A DNA stretch of 64,000 bases from Rhizobium oryziradicis (GTDB lineage: Bacteria > Pseudomonadota > Alphaproteobacteria > Rhizobiales > Rhizobiaceae): NCBI RefSeq assembly GCF_001939045.1, contig NZ_MKIM01000033.1, positions 124,001 to 188,000 on the forward strand. The letters are read 5' to 3'. Made by a program: the position numbers and the translations under genes. How positions within the stretch are numbered: the stretch's first letter is position 1; every line of letters starts with the position of its first letter. Below the pieces are notes generated by a model. It was given only the letters and a program-made list of their open reading frames with translations, ran no database searches and was not told the DNA's origin. This document shows positions 51,325 through 60,051 of the stretch, piece after piece.

Positions 51325-53732
51325 TGTATCGCACCGCATTTTCCGCTCTGTTATCCCATTGGCGCAGAAAGCCGCTGCAACTGGCGATGTTGTTGCTTGG
51401 CCTGTCGCTTGCGACGGCGCTGTGGTCCGGGGTTCAAGCCATCAATGCCGAGGCGCGGGCATCTTATTCCCGTGCCGCCGCCATGCTTGGCCAAAACCGC
51501 CTGTTTGAAATTGCCAATCGTGATGGCAGCGCCATTGCGGTGCAGACTTACGTGAACATGCGCTTAGCCGGATGGCTGGTGTCGCCGGTGTTGGAGGGAG
51601 ATATCCGCGCGGGCAGCCTTCGTCTGCATGTGATTGGCATTGATCCGCTCACTTTGCCGCAGGTGGCGCAGCCCGTCGATTTGCGCGGGGGCAGTGATAT
51701 AGCGCAATTTCTCGTGGCCCCTGGCCAATGGGTGGTGTCGAAAGCGACAGCCGATGCCTTGCAAGGTCATGAAACCCCACCACTCACCGTGGTAAAAGAT
51801 CTGCCCTTTGCCACTGTTTTCACCGATATTGGCAGGGCGACGGCGCTTTTAGGTCAAGGTGAGCATATCAGCCGTCTGGTGGTTGCGCCGCAGCAGAGCC
51901 TCCAACAGGCTGACCTTGCCAAAATATCCACCAAGTTGCAGCTGAAAGCGCCCGATGGCGAAGGTGATCTGGCGCGACTGACCGATAGCTTTCACCTTAA
52001 TCTCACCGCCTTTGGCTTGCTGTCCTTTGTGGTGGGTCTGTTTATCGTTTACGCCTCCGTGCGCTTGGCGTTTGAACAGCGACGCGCAACCTTTCGCACT
52101 TTGCGCTCGCTCGGCCTCTCAGCGCGGGCACTGTTGCTTTTACTTTTTTCTGAACTTTTGGTGTTTGCGTTGATAGCAGGCATTGCGGGCGTTGCATTGG
52201 GCTATCTGGTGGCGTCCGTGCTGCTGCCCGATGTGGCGATAACCTTGCGCGGCCTTTATGGGGCTGACATTCCGGGCACCCTTGCCTTTCGCCCCCAATG
52301 GTGGGCAACGGGCATTGGCATTGCCGTGTTTGGCACCATGGCTTCTGCCGGGCAAAGCCTTTGGCAGGTATGGCGCATGCCACTTTTGGCGGCGTCCAAT
52401 CCGCGGGCCTGGGCCATGGCGTCAGAAGGGGCGTGGCGTTTTCAGGTGGCGGGCACCGTTGCGCTGTTTCTCGCAACAGCGATTTTGATGCAGATTGGCC
52501 ATGGTTTGGTGGCCGGTTTTGCAACACTTGGCACGCTTTTACTTGCCTCTGCACTGGCGTTGCCAGCGCTCTTGGTGCCCTTGCTGAAACTGCTGCAAAG
52601 CATGGCAAGAACCCCTGTGATGCAATGGTTTTTTGCTGATACCCGCCAGCAATTGCCGGGCTTGTCACTCGCGCTCATGGCTTTGCTGCTGGCATTGGCC
52701 ACCAATGTCGGGGTTGGTACGATGGTGTCCAGCTTTCGGCTGACCTTCGTGGGTTGGCTTGATCAGCGCTTGGCAGCCGAACTGTACGTGACAGCACGCA
52801 GTGATGCCGAGGTGCCGCGTCTTTATGCGTGGCTGGAAACAAAGGCGGATGCTGTCTTGCCCATCTGGAGCGCGCAAGGCCGTGTGCTGGGCAAAAATAT
52901 CGATATTCATGGCGTTGTGGATGATGAGACCTATCGCAAACACTGGCCGATCATTGCGGCATCGCCGAACCTTTGGGATCGCCTTGCAAAAGGCGAGGGT
53001 GTCTTGCTCAATGAGCAGATGATGCGCCGAGAGCATTTGCGGCCGGGTGATGCGCTGACCATGCCGGGTGATTGGCGCACACAGGTGTTGGGCGTTTATT
53101 CCGATTACGGTAATCCCAATGAAGAGGTGATTGTCTCCCAAAAAGATCTCGTCAAACGCTTTTCTGATCTGTCGCGGCTGCGGTTTGGCGTGCGGATTGC
53201 GCCTGAAAAACGTGATGCCATGCGGCAGGCCTTGAAAGATGAATTTGGCTTTGGCAATCAAAATGTCGTGGATCAGGCTTCTATCAAAAAGCGGTCTTTG
53301 GAGATTTTCGAAAAGACGTTTGCAGTGACGGCGGCGTTGAACGTGCTGACGCTCGGGGTGGCAGGGCTTGCCATGTTTGCCAGTTTGATGACGCTTTCAA
53401 GCATGCGGATCGCCCAGATTGCACCGCTTTGGGCCATGGGTCTGACCCGCCAAAAGCTCTTGACGCTTGAGCTTTGCCGCACGCTGGCACTGGCGCTGTT
53501 CACCATGGTGGCAGCCCTGCCGACCGGGCTGGCACTGGCGTGGGTGCTGTTGGCGGTGGTCAATGTTGAGGCGTTTGGCTGGCGCTTGCCGATGTATGTA
53601 TTTCCAATGCAGTGGGTTTCTCTGGGTTGTCTTGCGATTGTGGCTGCTTTTTTTGCGGCTCTCTTGCCTTTGCTGGCAATCGCGCGTCTCAAACCGTCTG
53701 ATCTGTTGAAAGTCTTTGCCAATGAACGATAA
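51324..53732 (+). CDS. Large FtsX-type ABC permease (AttF-AttG-like fusion)
   Basis: Membrane protein of 802 aa with two FtsX-like halves. The first half has a periplasmic part and membrane segments around residues 230-350 (LLSFVVGLFIVYASVRLAF). The second half has segments at about 370-480 and a C-terminal FtsX core (LNVLTLGVAGLAMFASLMTL, LKPSDLLKVF at the end). Where attF and attG are separate genes, this one appears fused. GTG 51321 is an alternative start. It should export or extract a lipophilic compound or lipoprotein. Confidence 0.85.
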   Translation: MYRTAFSALLSHWRRKPLQLAMLLLGLSLATALWSGVQAINAEARASYSRAAAMLGQNRLFEIANRDGSAIAVQTYVNMRLAGWLVSPVLEGDIRAGSLRLHVIGIDPLTLPQVAQPVDLRGGSDIAQFLVAPGQWVVSKATADALQGHETPPLTVVKDLPFATVFTDIGRATALLGQGEHISRLVVAPQQSLQQADLAKISTKLQLKAPDGEGDLARLTDSFHLNLTAFGLLSFVVGLFIVYASVRLAFEQRRATFRTLRSLGLSARALLLLLFSELLVFALIAGIAGVALGYLVASVLLPDVAITLRGLYGADIPGTLAFRPQWWATGIGIAVFGTMASAGQSLWQVWRMPLLAASNPRAWAMASEGAWRFQVAGTVALFLATAILMQIGHGLVAGFATLGTLLLASALALPALLVPLLKLLQSMARTPVMQWFFADTRQQLPGLSLALMALLLALATNVGVGTMVSSFRLTFVGWLDQRLAAELYVTARSDAEVPRLYAWLETKADAVLPIWSAQGRVLGKNIDIHGVVDDETYRKHWPIIAASPNLWDRLAKGEGVLLNEQMMRREHLRPGDALTMPGDWRTQVLGVYSDYGNPNEEVIVSQKDLVKRFSDLSRLRFGVRIAPEKRDAMRQALKDEFGFGNQNVVDQASIKKRSLEIFEKTFAVTAALNVLTLGVAGLAMFASLMTLSSMRIAQIAPLWAMGLTRQKLLTLELCRTLALALFTMVAALPTGLALAWVLLAVVNVEAFGWRLPMYVFPMQWVSLGCLAIVAAFFAALLPLLAIARLKPSDLLKVFANER

Positions 53733-54807
53733 TGTGAAACGTGTTGTGTGGCTTTGGCTCTGGTGGTTTTTGTGCGGCAGCCTGGCCATGGCGCAAGGCT
53801 TTGCAGGCCTTGGAACGGCGGCAGGCAATGGCTTTTCTGTGCCGCAACCCGGCCATGTGTTTTCATTTCCTGCCGATCATGGTCCCCATAACGATTTTCG
53901 GATCGAATGGTGGTATGTGACCGCCAATCTCAAAGACGCGGCCGGACGCGATTATGGGGTGCAGTGGACGCTGTTTCGCTCGGCTTTGGCCCCCGGCGAC
54001 GAAAAGGGCTGGGATAGCCCGCAAGTGTGGATGGGGCATGCTGCGGTGACCTCGGCTGAACACCATTATGTTGCCGAGAAATTTGCTCGCGGCGGCATTG
54101 GGCAAGCGGGGGTGACCGCGTCTCCTTTTAATGCCTGGATTGACGATTGGGCGATGACGGCAAAGGCGGAAGGTCAATATGGCGCTTCCCAAGATGCCAT
54201 TGCCAATGTGAGCCTGAAAGCGCGGGGCAGCAATTTTGGTTATGATCTTTCCCTTCAAGCCAGCGGCCCCTTGGTGCTGCAAGGCGATAAGGGTTATTCG
54301 GTGAAATCGGCGACGGGGCAGGCGAGTTATTATTATTCCCAGCCGTTTTATTCCGTTGCGGGTACCCTGCATTTGCCAACTGGCGATGTCGCTGTAACAG
54401 GCAAAGCCTGGGCGGATCGTGAATGGTCGTCACAACCGCTCAGCAGTGATCAAACAGGCTGGGATTGGTTCTCGTTGCATTTTGATGATGGTGCCAAAAT
54501 GATGGGCTTTCATTTACGCGGTAAAGGCAGTGATTACACCGTTGCAACCTGGATTGCAGCCGATGGCACCACGCAATTGTTCAAGCCGGGCGCGTTAAAA
54601 CTGACGCCGCTCAAGCGGGTGAATGTCTCGGGTCGTGATATTCCGGTTGAGTGGCGGCTCGATCTGCCCGAAAAGGGCTTGAGCATTACAACGCAGCCCC
54701 TCAACCCGCAAAGCTGGATGCCCGTGGCATTTGCTTATTGGGAAGGGCCAATCCGCTTTTCTGGCAGTCAAAACGGTGTTGGATATCTGGAAATGACCGG
54801 ATATTGA
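53722..54807 (+). CDS. CrtC/AttH lipocalin-like secreted protein
   Basis: A 361-aa protein with a signal peptide (VVWLWLWWFLCGSLAMAQ) and the CrtC/AttH double-lipocalin pattern FPADHGPHNDFRIEWWYVTAN, then GKAWADREWSSQPL and GWDWFSLHFDDG. The start overlaps the end of the permease gene by 11 bases. The family includes carotenoid hydratase and AttH-type proteins. With no carotenoid gene around and an ABC set upstream, an AttH-like envelope role is favoured; its reaction is unknown. Confidence 0.85.
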   Translation: MNDNVKRVVWLWLWWFLCGSLAMAQGFAGLGTAAGNGFSVPQPGHVFSFPADHGPHNDFRIEWWYVTANLKDAAGRDYGVQWTLFRSALAPGDEKGWDSPQVWMGHAAVTSAEHHYVAEKFARGGIGQAGVTASPFNAWIDDWAMTAKAEGQYGASQDAIANVSLKARGSNFGYDLSLQASGPLVLQGDKGYSVKSATGQASYYYSQPFYSVAGTLHLPTGDVAVTGKAWADREWSSQPLSSDQTGWDWFSLHFDDGAKMMGFHLRGKGSDYTVATWIAADGTTQLFKPGALKLTPLKRVNVSGRDIPVEWRLDLPEKGLSITTQPLNPQSWMPVAFAYWEGPIRFSGSQNGVGYLEMTGY

Positions 54808-54819
54808 ACATCCAGAGAT

Positions 54820-54848
54820 GACCTCCGACCCGTATGGAATCGGAGGTC
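54820..54848. terminator. Hairpin between convergent attH-like and phosphatase genes
   Basis: GACCTCCGA (54820-54828) pairs with TCGGAGGTC (54840-54848) across an 11-base loop, midway between two convergent stops. There is no T tract on either side. Confidence 0.65.
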
Positions 54849-54857
54849 TGGGTCAGA

Positions 54858-55715
54858 TCATTGACCGCTCCATGGGGTAAGGGCTTTTATCTTGTCAGCC
54901 CTTTGTTCGTCGGCAGAGAGCTTGTAATTGCTGTTAAAGGGGGCGCTTTCAAACGAGCCATACATGGGATTGGCAATTGCAATCCAATCATGGCCCCAAT
55001 GGGCTGCGTCTGCATCAAATTCCTTTTGGCGCTCCGCCATGGAACCATTGAATTTATCAGTAAAATCGCCAAAATTGTCGCCAAACAGCAGCGTAACGCG
55101 ATAGTTCTTGGCAATATAGGCAAAACGTGTGCCCTTGGCAGAGGTCCAGTCTGGTTGGTCTTTCTTTGCTAAAAATGTGTCCGTCTTTTCATCGAACGGG
55201 AAGCCCATGGCTTTCATTTCTTCAATGGTTGCTGGCTTTTCCTCACTGATGCGGTTGGTGACGTAAAATACTTTTACGCCTTTGGATGCCGCATATTGGG
55301 TGAACTCAAGTGCGCCGGGAATGGGCACATCCTTTTTCGCTTTGACGTAATCCGTCCATGTCTTGCCGGAAAATTGCGTGCCTGCGGCGATGTTCCATGC
55401 TTCATAGGCCGAGGTGTTCAAAACCGTATCATCAATGTCCAGCACGACGGCAGGGGGAAGATCTTGATAATTGCCGGTTTGGTCGGGCAGGGCCGTCCAG
55501 TTTTTATCTTTCAGCGCCTCATCAAGGCGCATTTTGCCTAGCGCATAGGCACCCAATGCGTTGGCTTGAAACTCGACCGAGGTCTGATGCCAAAGCGTGG
55601 CATTCAAATTGTCATTTTGTGCAACAGTGCCGGCGGCTGCAAAAGCGGTCGTTTGGCAAAGCAAGCAGGCGACGGCGGCAAGTGCGCCGAGCGAGAGAGG
55701 TTTTATTGTCATCAT
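54858..55715 (-). CDS. HAD-superfamily acid phosphatase, e(P4) type
   Basis: Secreted class C/e(P4)-like phosphatase (285 aa) with the HAD motif VVLDIDDTVLNTSAYE, whose two aspartates are catalytic, and VFYVTNR as motif II. A signal peptide is visible (LGALAAVACLLCQTTAFA, no lipobox). GTG 55736 is open upstream, but ATG 55715 follows GAAGAG. It probably removes phosphate from nucleotides or other phosphomonoesters in the periplasm. It is divergent from eutB. Confidence 0.88.
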   Translation of the reverse strand: MMTIKPLSLGALAAVACLLCQTTAFAAAGTVAQNDNLNATLWHQTSVEFQANALGAYALGKMRLDEALKDKNWTALPDQTGNYQDLPPAVVLDIDDTVLNTSAYEAWNIAAGTQFSGKTWTDYVKAKKDVPIPGALEFTQYAASKGVKVFYVTNRISEEKPATIEEMKAMGFPFDEKTDTFLAKKDQPDWTSAKGTRFAYIAKNYRVTLLFGDNFGDFTDKFNGSMAERQKEFDADAAHWGHDWIAIANPMYGSFESAPFNSNYKLSADEQRADKIKALTPWSGQ

Positions 55716-55875
55716 CAGGCTCTTCGTTGATATCACACGGGGTTTGCAAGCACGCGATGCTTGTTTTTCATGTGGCTTGCGTCAAGCGCCATATGTGTCC
55801 ACCCCATCACTTGTCGGTGAGCGTCTGGCTGCTTGCGTGGCACGCGGTTTGCTTCACGTCATTGCGACGGGCGAT

Positions 55876-55906
55876 TATCATGGGCAATTGATGGTGGCCC
55901 ATGATA
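55876..55906. promoter_or_regulatory. Perfect inverted repeat upstream of eutB
   Basis: TATCATGGGC (55876-55885) and GCCCATGATA (55897-55906) are perfect arms with an 11-base spacer. They lie 78 bases before the eutB start. It could be an operator or a leader hairpin. No regulator gene of the eut type is in the window. Confidence 0.5.
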
Positions 55907-55983
55907 GTGTCGCACAGAACACCAAGATAAGGCGCAGGCCGGGTTGAAACGTCTGGCTTAAACCATGTCCTCAGGGGAATATT

Positions 55984-57375
55984 ATGGCATCCTATTCGAT
56001 CATCCTTGGACGCGAACGGCATGTGTTTGATGATTTGAAAAGTCTCATGGCGTGTGCGTCAGCGCAAAAGTCGGGCGACCACTTGGCCGGAATTGCCGCC
56101 TCCAGCAACGAGCGCCGCGTGGCAGCTCGTTATGTGCTGGCAGATTTGCCTCTGAAAACATTTTTAAACGAAGCACTCATCCCCTATGAGGAGGATGAAG
56201 TTACCCGCCTGATCGTCGATAGCCATGATATGCTGGCGTTTGCAGCGGTCTCCTCGATGACCGTTGGGCAGTTTCGCGATTGGCTGTTGTCTTACGAGGC
56301 CACCACGGAGGCTTTGGCGGCACTTGCGCCGGGTCTGACACCCGAAATGGTGGCAGCGGTATCGAAACTGATGCGCAACCATGATTTGATTACGGTTGCA
56401 GCCAAATGCAGCGTTATCACCGCTTTTCGCTCCACGCTTGGCCTTCCAGGACATCTGTCCAGCCGTTTGCAGCCCAATCACCCAACCGATGATCCAGAAG
56501 GCGTGGCGGGTTCGACACTTGATGGTTTGCTCTACGGTGTCGGCGACGCCGTGATTGGCATCAACCCGGCCACCGACAATCTTGATGCATGTGTGCGTTT
56601 GATGCATCTGTTTGATCGCTTGCGCGAGCGTTTTGAAATTCCCACACAGTCCTGCGTGTTGACCCATGTGACCACATCTATTCAGGCGATTGAGGGCGGA
56701 GCGCCGCTGGATTTGGTGTTTCAGTCTGTCGCCGGCACCGAGCGTGCAAACCAGGGGTTTGGCGTTGATCTCGCGGTTTTGAGGGAAGGGCGCGAAGCGG
56801 CCTTATCCTTGAAGCGCGGCACGGTTGGCGACAATGTCATGTATCTGGAAACCGGGCAGGGCAGTGCTCTGTCTGCCGATGCCCATCATGGTGTTGATCA
56901 ACAAACGCTGGAAGTGCGTGCCTATGCCGTTGCCCGCGCCGTAAAACCGCTGTTGGTCAACACGGTCGTCGGGTTCATTGGTCCCGAATATCTCTATGAT
57001 GCCAAACAGATTATTCGTGCGGGGCTTGAAGACCACTTCTGCGGCAAACTGCTGGGTGTGCCCATGGGTGTGGACGTATGCTACACCAACCACGCCGAGG
57101 CCGATCAGGATGATATGGACAATCTGATGGTGCTGCTCACCGTTGCCGGGGTTAATTTTCTCATCGCCGTGCCGGGTGCGGATGATGTGATGCTGAATTA
57201 CCAAAGTCTGTCCTATCACGACATCGTGGGCCTGCGGCATCAGTTCAACCGCCCTCCCGCCCCGGAATTCGATGCCTGGCTGAAGCGTATGGGACTGGTG
57301 GATCGTACGGGTCGATTGGCCCCAACCACGCAGGCCAATGCCTTTGCGCGCAATCTTCTGTCTTATAAGGGCTGA
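55984..57375 (+). CDS. eutB: Ethanolamine ammonia-lyase large subunit
   Basis: Large subunit (463 aa, normal length) of the adenosylcobalamin-dependent enzyme that converts ethanolamine to acetaldehyde and ammonia. Family runs are visible, such as FRSTLGLPGHLSSRLQPNHP, GDAVIGINPATDN and GVDVCYTNHAEADQDDMDNL. AGGGGA precedes the ATG. eutC follows two bases after the stop. No eutA reactivase, ethanolamine permease or aldehyde dehydrogenase gene is nearby. Confidence 0.95.
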   Translation: MASYSIILGRERHVFDDLKSLMACASAQKSGDHLAGIAASSNERRVAARYVLADLPLKTFLNEALIPYEEDEVTRLIVDSHDMLAFAAVSSMTVGQFRDWLLSYEATTEALAALAPGLTPEMVAAVSKLMRNHDLITVAAKCSVITAFRSTLGLPGHLSSRLQPNHPTDDPEGVAGSTLDGLLYGVGDAVIGINPATDNLDACVRLMHLFDRLRERFEIPTQSCVLTHVTTSIQAIEGGAPLDLVFQSVAGTERANQGFGVDLAVLREGREAALSLKRGTVGDNVMYLETGQGSALSADAHHGVDQQTLEVRAYAVARAVKPLLVNTVVGFIGPEYLYDAKQIIRAGLEDHFCGKLLGVPMGVDVCYTNHAEADQDDMDNLMVLLTVAGVNFLIAVPGADDVMLNYQSLSYHDIVGLRHQFNRPPAPEFDAWLKRMGLVDRTGRLAPTTQANAFARNLLSYKG

Positions 57376-57377
57376 GC

Positions 57378-58115
57378 ATGAGCAATTCTGTTGATTTTGA
57401 TCCCTTTGCCCGCTTTCGCAACGCTACACGCGCGCGCATCGGTATTGGCCGAACCGGCGATGCCATGACAACCAGATCGGTGCTAGATTTTCAGCTTGCC
57501 CATGCGCGGGCACGCGATGCCGTGCATGGCGCTGTGGATTTTGCGGCCCTTTCGGCCGACCTCGCCCCAGCCCAGACGGTTCTGGTTCGCTCCCTGGCCA
57601 AAGACCGATCGACGTATTTGACCCGCCCTGATCTGGGACGCAGACCAGATCCTGCGGATTTGCCCAAGGCCGGTGAGCACTACGAGATCGCTTTTATCAT
57701 CGCGGATGGCTTGTCAGCGGCCGCGGTGCAACGCCATGCGGCTCCGGTTTACAAGGCGGCAGCACGTCGGCTTGGCGGCTTTTCCCTGTCACCTGTTATT
57801 CTTGGTGAGCAGGCACGGGTTGCCTTTGGCGATGAGGCGGCGGCGGCCTATGGGGCGCAAGTCGCCGTTGTGCTTGTGGGCGAGCGGCCGGGCTTGAGCG
57901 TGCCCGACAGTCTGGGTGCCTATATCACCTTCGCGCCACGATTGGGGTGTCGCGACAGCGAGAGAAATTGCATTTCCAACATCCATGATGATGGTCTGAG
58001 CTATGAACTTGCGGCCGAGAAAATCGCCTGGCTGGTGCGCGAAGCGCTCAGGCTGAAGCTTTCCGGGGTGGATTTGAAGGAAAATGCAGGCGACGCCGGC
58101 TTGCTGGAGGGCTGA
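57378..58115 (+). CDS. eutC: Ethanolamine ammonia-lyase small subunit
   Basis: Small subunit (245 aa) that completes the cobalamin site, with TRPDLGRRPDPA, EIAFIIADGLSA, GERPGLSVPDSLGAYITF and the C-terminal DSERNCISNIHDDGLSY. It is translated right after eutB. An AT-rich gap of about 110 bases, with the tetR operator at its end, follows. Confidence 0.94.
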   Translation: MSNSVDFDPFARFRNATRARIGIGRTGDAMTTRSVLDFQLAHARARDAVHGAVDFAALSADLAPAQTVLVRSLAKDRSTYLTRPDLGRRPDPADLPKAGEHYEIAFIIADGLSAAAVQRHAAPVYKAAARRLGGFSLSPVILGEQARVAFGDEAAAAYGAQVAVVLVGERPGLSVPDSLGAYITFAPRLGCRDSERNCISNIHDDGLSYELAAEKIAWLVREALRLKLSGVDLKENAGDAGLLEG

Positions 58116-58182
58116 AGGCACAATTGCTTGTATATTTTTAATTTCAACTGATTTTTTCATTGACGTTTTCGCCTGATGATTT

Positions 58183-58214
58183 ACGATTGACGAAATACAA
58201 AATTCGTCAATCGT
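58183..58214. promoter_or_regulatory. TetR operator upstream of the efflux operon
   Basis: ACGATTGACGAA (58183-58194) and TTCGTCAATCGT (58203-58214) are perfect 12-base arms around an eight-base spacer. A further partial half-site ATTGACG lies at 58159-58165. The palindrome lies 11 bases before the preferred start of the TetR gene, the usual place for an autoregulatory operator. It argues against the TTG start at 58160. Confidence 0.8.
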
Positions 58215-58225
58215 TAGAGTTTCGC

Positions 58226-58855
58226 GTGATAGAGCAATCTGAAAGCCCTCCTGATCTGGTCAAACAGCAGAATATAGACCGTATTCTGGCCAGTGCGGAG
58301 CGTCTCTTCAGGCAATATGGCTACACAAAAACCAATGTCGCAGATATTGCGCGTGACCTCGGCATGTCGGCTGGAAATATTTATCGTTTTTTTCCGACAA
58401 AAGCCGCAATTCATCAGGCCTTGGCTGAGCGAATTCTTGATGTTCTCTATCGAAATGCCTGGAATATATTTCATTCCGATCTATCGGTTTGTGATCGTCT
58501 GCGTCGATATGCGCAAATGAACTATCAGTACACATTGGACATGATGATCTCGGAGAACAAGGTCTATGAAATGGTCGTGGTTGCCATGGAGCAGCATTGG
58601 ACCGTTGTGAAAACCCACATGGACCGGGTCTCGCTTCTGATGCAGAGTGTTATTCGCGAGGGCATTGATGCTGGCGATTTTCCGGAGCAGGACGAAGCTA
58701 TAGCTGCTCGATGCCTGTCTGCCTCTCTCGCGCAGATAAGTCATCCGGTCTTGGTGGCTCAATGTTACGTTGAAAATCACGAGCCGTCTGTGTCGCAATT
58801 GATTGAATTTGGTCTCAACAGTTTAAAATATGGCAGTTCTTGTCGGGCCAGTTGA
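58226..58855 (+). CDS. TetR-family repressor of the RND pump
   Basis: A 209-aa regulator with an N-terminal TetR helix-turn-helix (LFRQYGYTKTNVADIARDLGMSAGNIYRFFPTKA) and a helical ligand domain. The frame is open from TTG 58160, but GTG 58226 with TAGAG upstream places the start just after a perfect palindrome. It is 34 bases ahead of the efflux adaptor gene, so it most likely represses its own operon until an efflux substrate binds. Confidence 0.87.
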   Translation: MIEQSESPPDLVKQQNIDRILASAERLFRQYGYTKTNVADIARDLGMSAGNIYRFFPTKAAIHQALAERILDVLYRNAWNIFHSDLSVCDRLRRYAQMNYQYTLDMMISENKVYEMVVVAMEQHWTVVKTHMDRVSLLMQSVIREGIDAGDFPEQDEAIAARCLSASLAQISHPVLVAQCYVENHEPSVSQLIEFGLNSLKYGSSCRAS

Positions 58856-58889
58856 TGGTTTCGCCAATCCTGTAATCAAGGAGTTTCGA

Positions 58890-60026
58890 ATGCGCCGTGA
58901 ATTGCTCTGGTCAGCCCTTGTTGGTGCATCCATGGTCCTTCTTGCTGGCTGCTCGCAAGAGAAAAAAGCCGATGCAAAAAATGAAGAACGCCCCGTAAAA
59001 ACGGTCGAGGTTGCGGCAGCAAAATCGATAAAACAATTGGACTATTCTGGTTCGGTCAAGGCGCGCTATGACGTCAGCCTGTCTTTCCGCGTTGGCGGCA
59101 AAATTCTGGAACGTGTCGTCAATGTCGGTGAGCACGTTAAATCCGGTGATCTTTTGGCAAGGATTGACCCTTCGGATTATCAATTGGGTGTTTCTAAAGC
59201 GGAAGCGGATCTGGATGCTGCCTCGCGCCAGGTTGAGACCTACGCGCTGAATAAGCGTCGTGCGCAATCTCTTTTCGATCAAAACGTCGTGTCAAAATCC
59301 GAGCTTGATCAACGTAATCTCGCTTATGATCAGGCAGTTTCCTCGCAAAAATCCGCAACAACTGCCCTCCAGCAGGCTAAAAACCAGCTCTCGTATACCA
59401 ATCTCTATGCAACCTCGGCTGGAATTGTCACGCAGGTTGATGGCGAGCCGGGGCAGGTGGTGAGTGCGGGGTCTCCCGTCATGACCATGGCACTGGACGG
59501 AGAAAAAGAAGTGGTCATCGCCGTGCCTGAAACGGAGATCAGCCAGTTCAAGGTCGGCAAGAGTGTAAAGGCGCAGTTTTGGGCCAGAAGAGATCTCGTG
59601 TTGACAGGCACTGTCCGCGAAGTTGCCGGAAGCGCAAATGCGCAATCGCGCACCTTTAATGTGCGGGTCAGTCTGCCGCAAAATCCCGATATATTGCTTG
59701 GCATGACGGCAACCATTGAAGCGCAGGGCGATGAGCCTCAATCTGGCTTTGACTTGCCTCTTTCGGCGATTGCGAAGGTCGATGGCAAAACGGTGGTGTG
59801 GGTGGTCAATCCCACATCATCAACGGTCGAGATGCGGCCCGTGTCCGTGGGCGAGTTTTCCGCAACAGGCCTGCATGTCTTCAGTGGTGTGCGGGCTGGT
59901 GACAAGGTTGTGGCTGCGGGAACCCAATTTATGACCGAGGGCATGAAAATCGCCGTTATGGGCGACGATAGCGGTGCTGTAGCAACGACGGCTGGCACCA
60001 ATGCGTCCGCATCCGTGATCAATTGA
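58890..60026 (+). CDS. RND efflux periplasmic adaptor, lipoprotein
   Basis: Membrane-fusion protein (378 aa) of the AcrA/HlyD class. It begins with a lipoprotein signal ending in LLAGCS (cysteine about residue 20). A barrel-sandwich hybrid domain (YDVSLSFRVGGKI, VKSGDLLARIDPSDYQ), a coiled-coil hairpin (about 85-160) and a beta-barrel follow. AAGGAG precedes ATG 58890; the frame is open upstream into the tetR gene. It bridges the inner-membrane pump to an outer-membrane channel, which is not encoded here. Confidence 0.93.
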   Translation: MRRELLWSALVGASMVLLAGCSQEKKADAKNEERPVKTVEVAAAKSIKQLDYSGSVKARYDVSLSFRVGGKILERVVNVGEHVKSGDLLARIDPSDYQLGVSKAEADLDAASRQVETYALNKRRAQSLFDQNVVSKSELDQRNLAYDQAVSSQKSATTALQQAKNQLSYTNLYATSAGIVTQVDGEPGQVVSAGSPVMTMALDGEKEVVIAVPETEISQFKVGKSVKAQFWARRDLVLTGTVREVAGSANAQSRTFNVRVSLPQNPDILLGMTATIEAQGDEPQSGFDLPLSAIAKVDGKTVVWVVNPTSSTVEMRPVSVGEFSATGLHVFSGVRAGDKVVAAGTQFMTEGMKIAVMGDDSGAVATTAGTNASASVIN

Positions 60027-60051
60027 TAGTTTTCTGGGGTAGGAGATTGTG

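Noticed and set aside
55747..55768. CAAGCA-CGCGA-TGCTTG hairpin followed by five T's on the plus strand
   Set aside because: It looks like a terminator, but no plus-strand gene ends upstream, and the stem has only six pairs.
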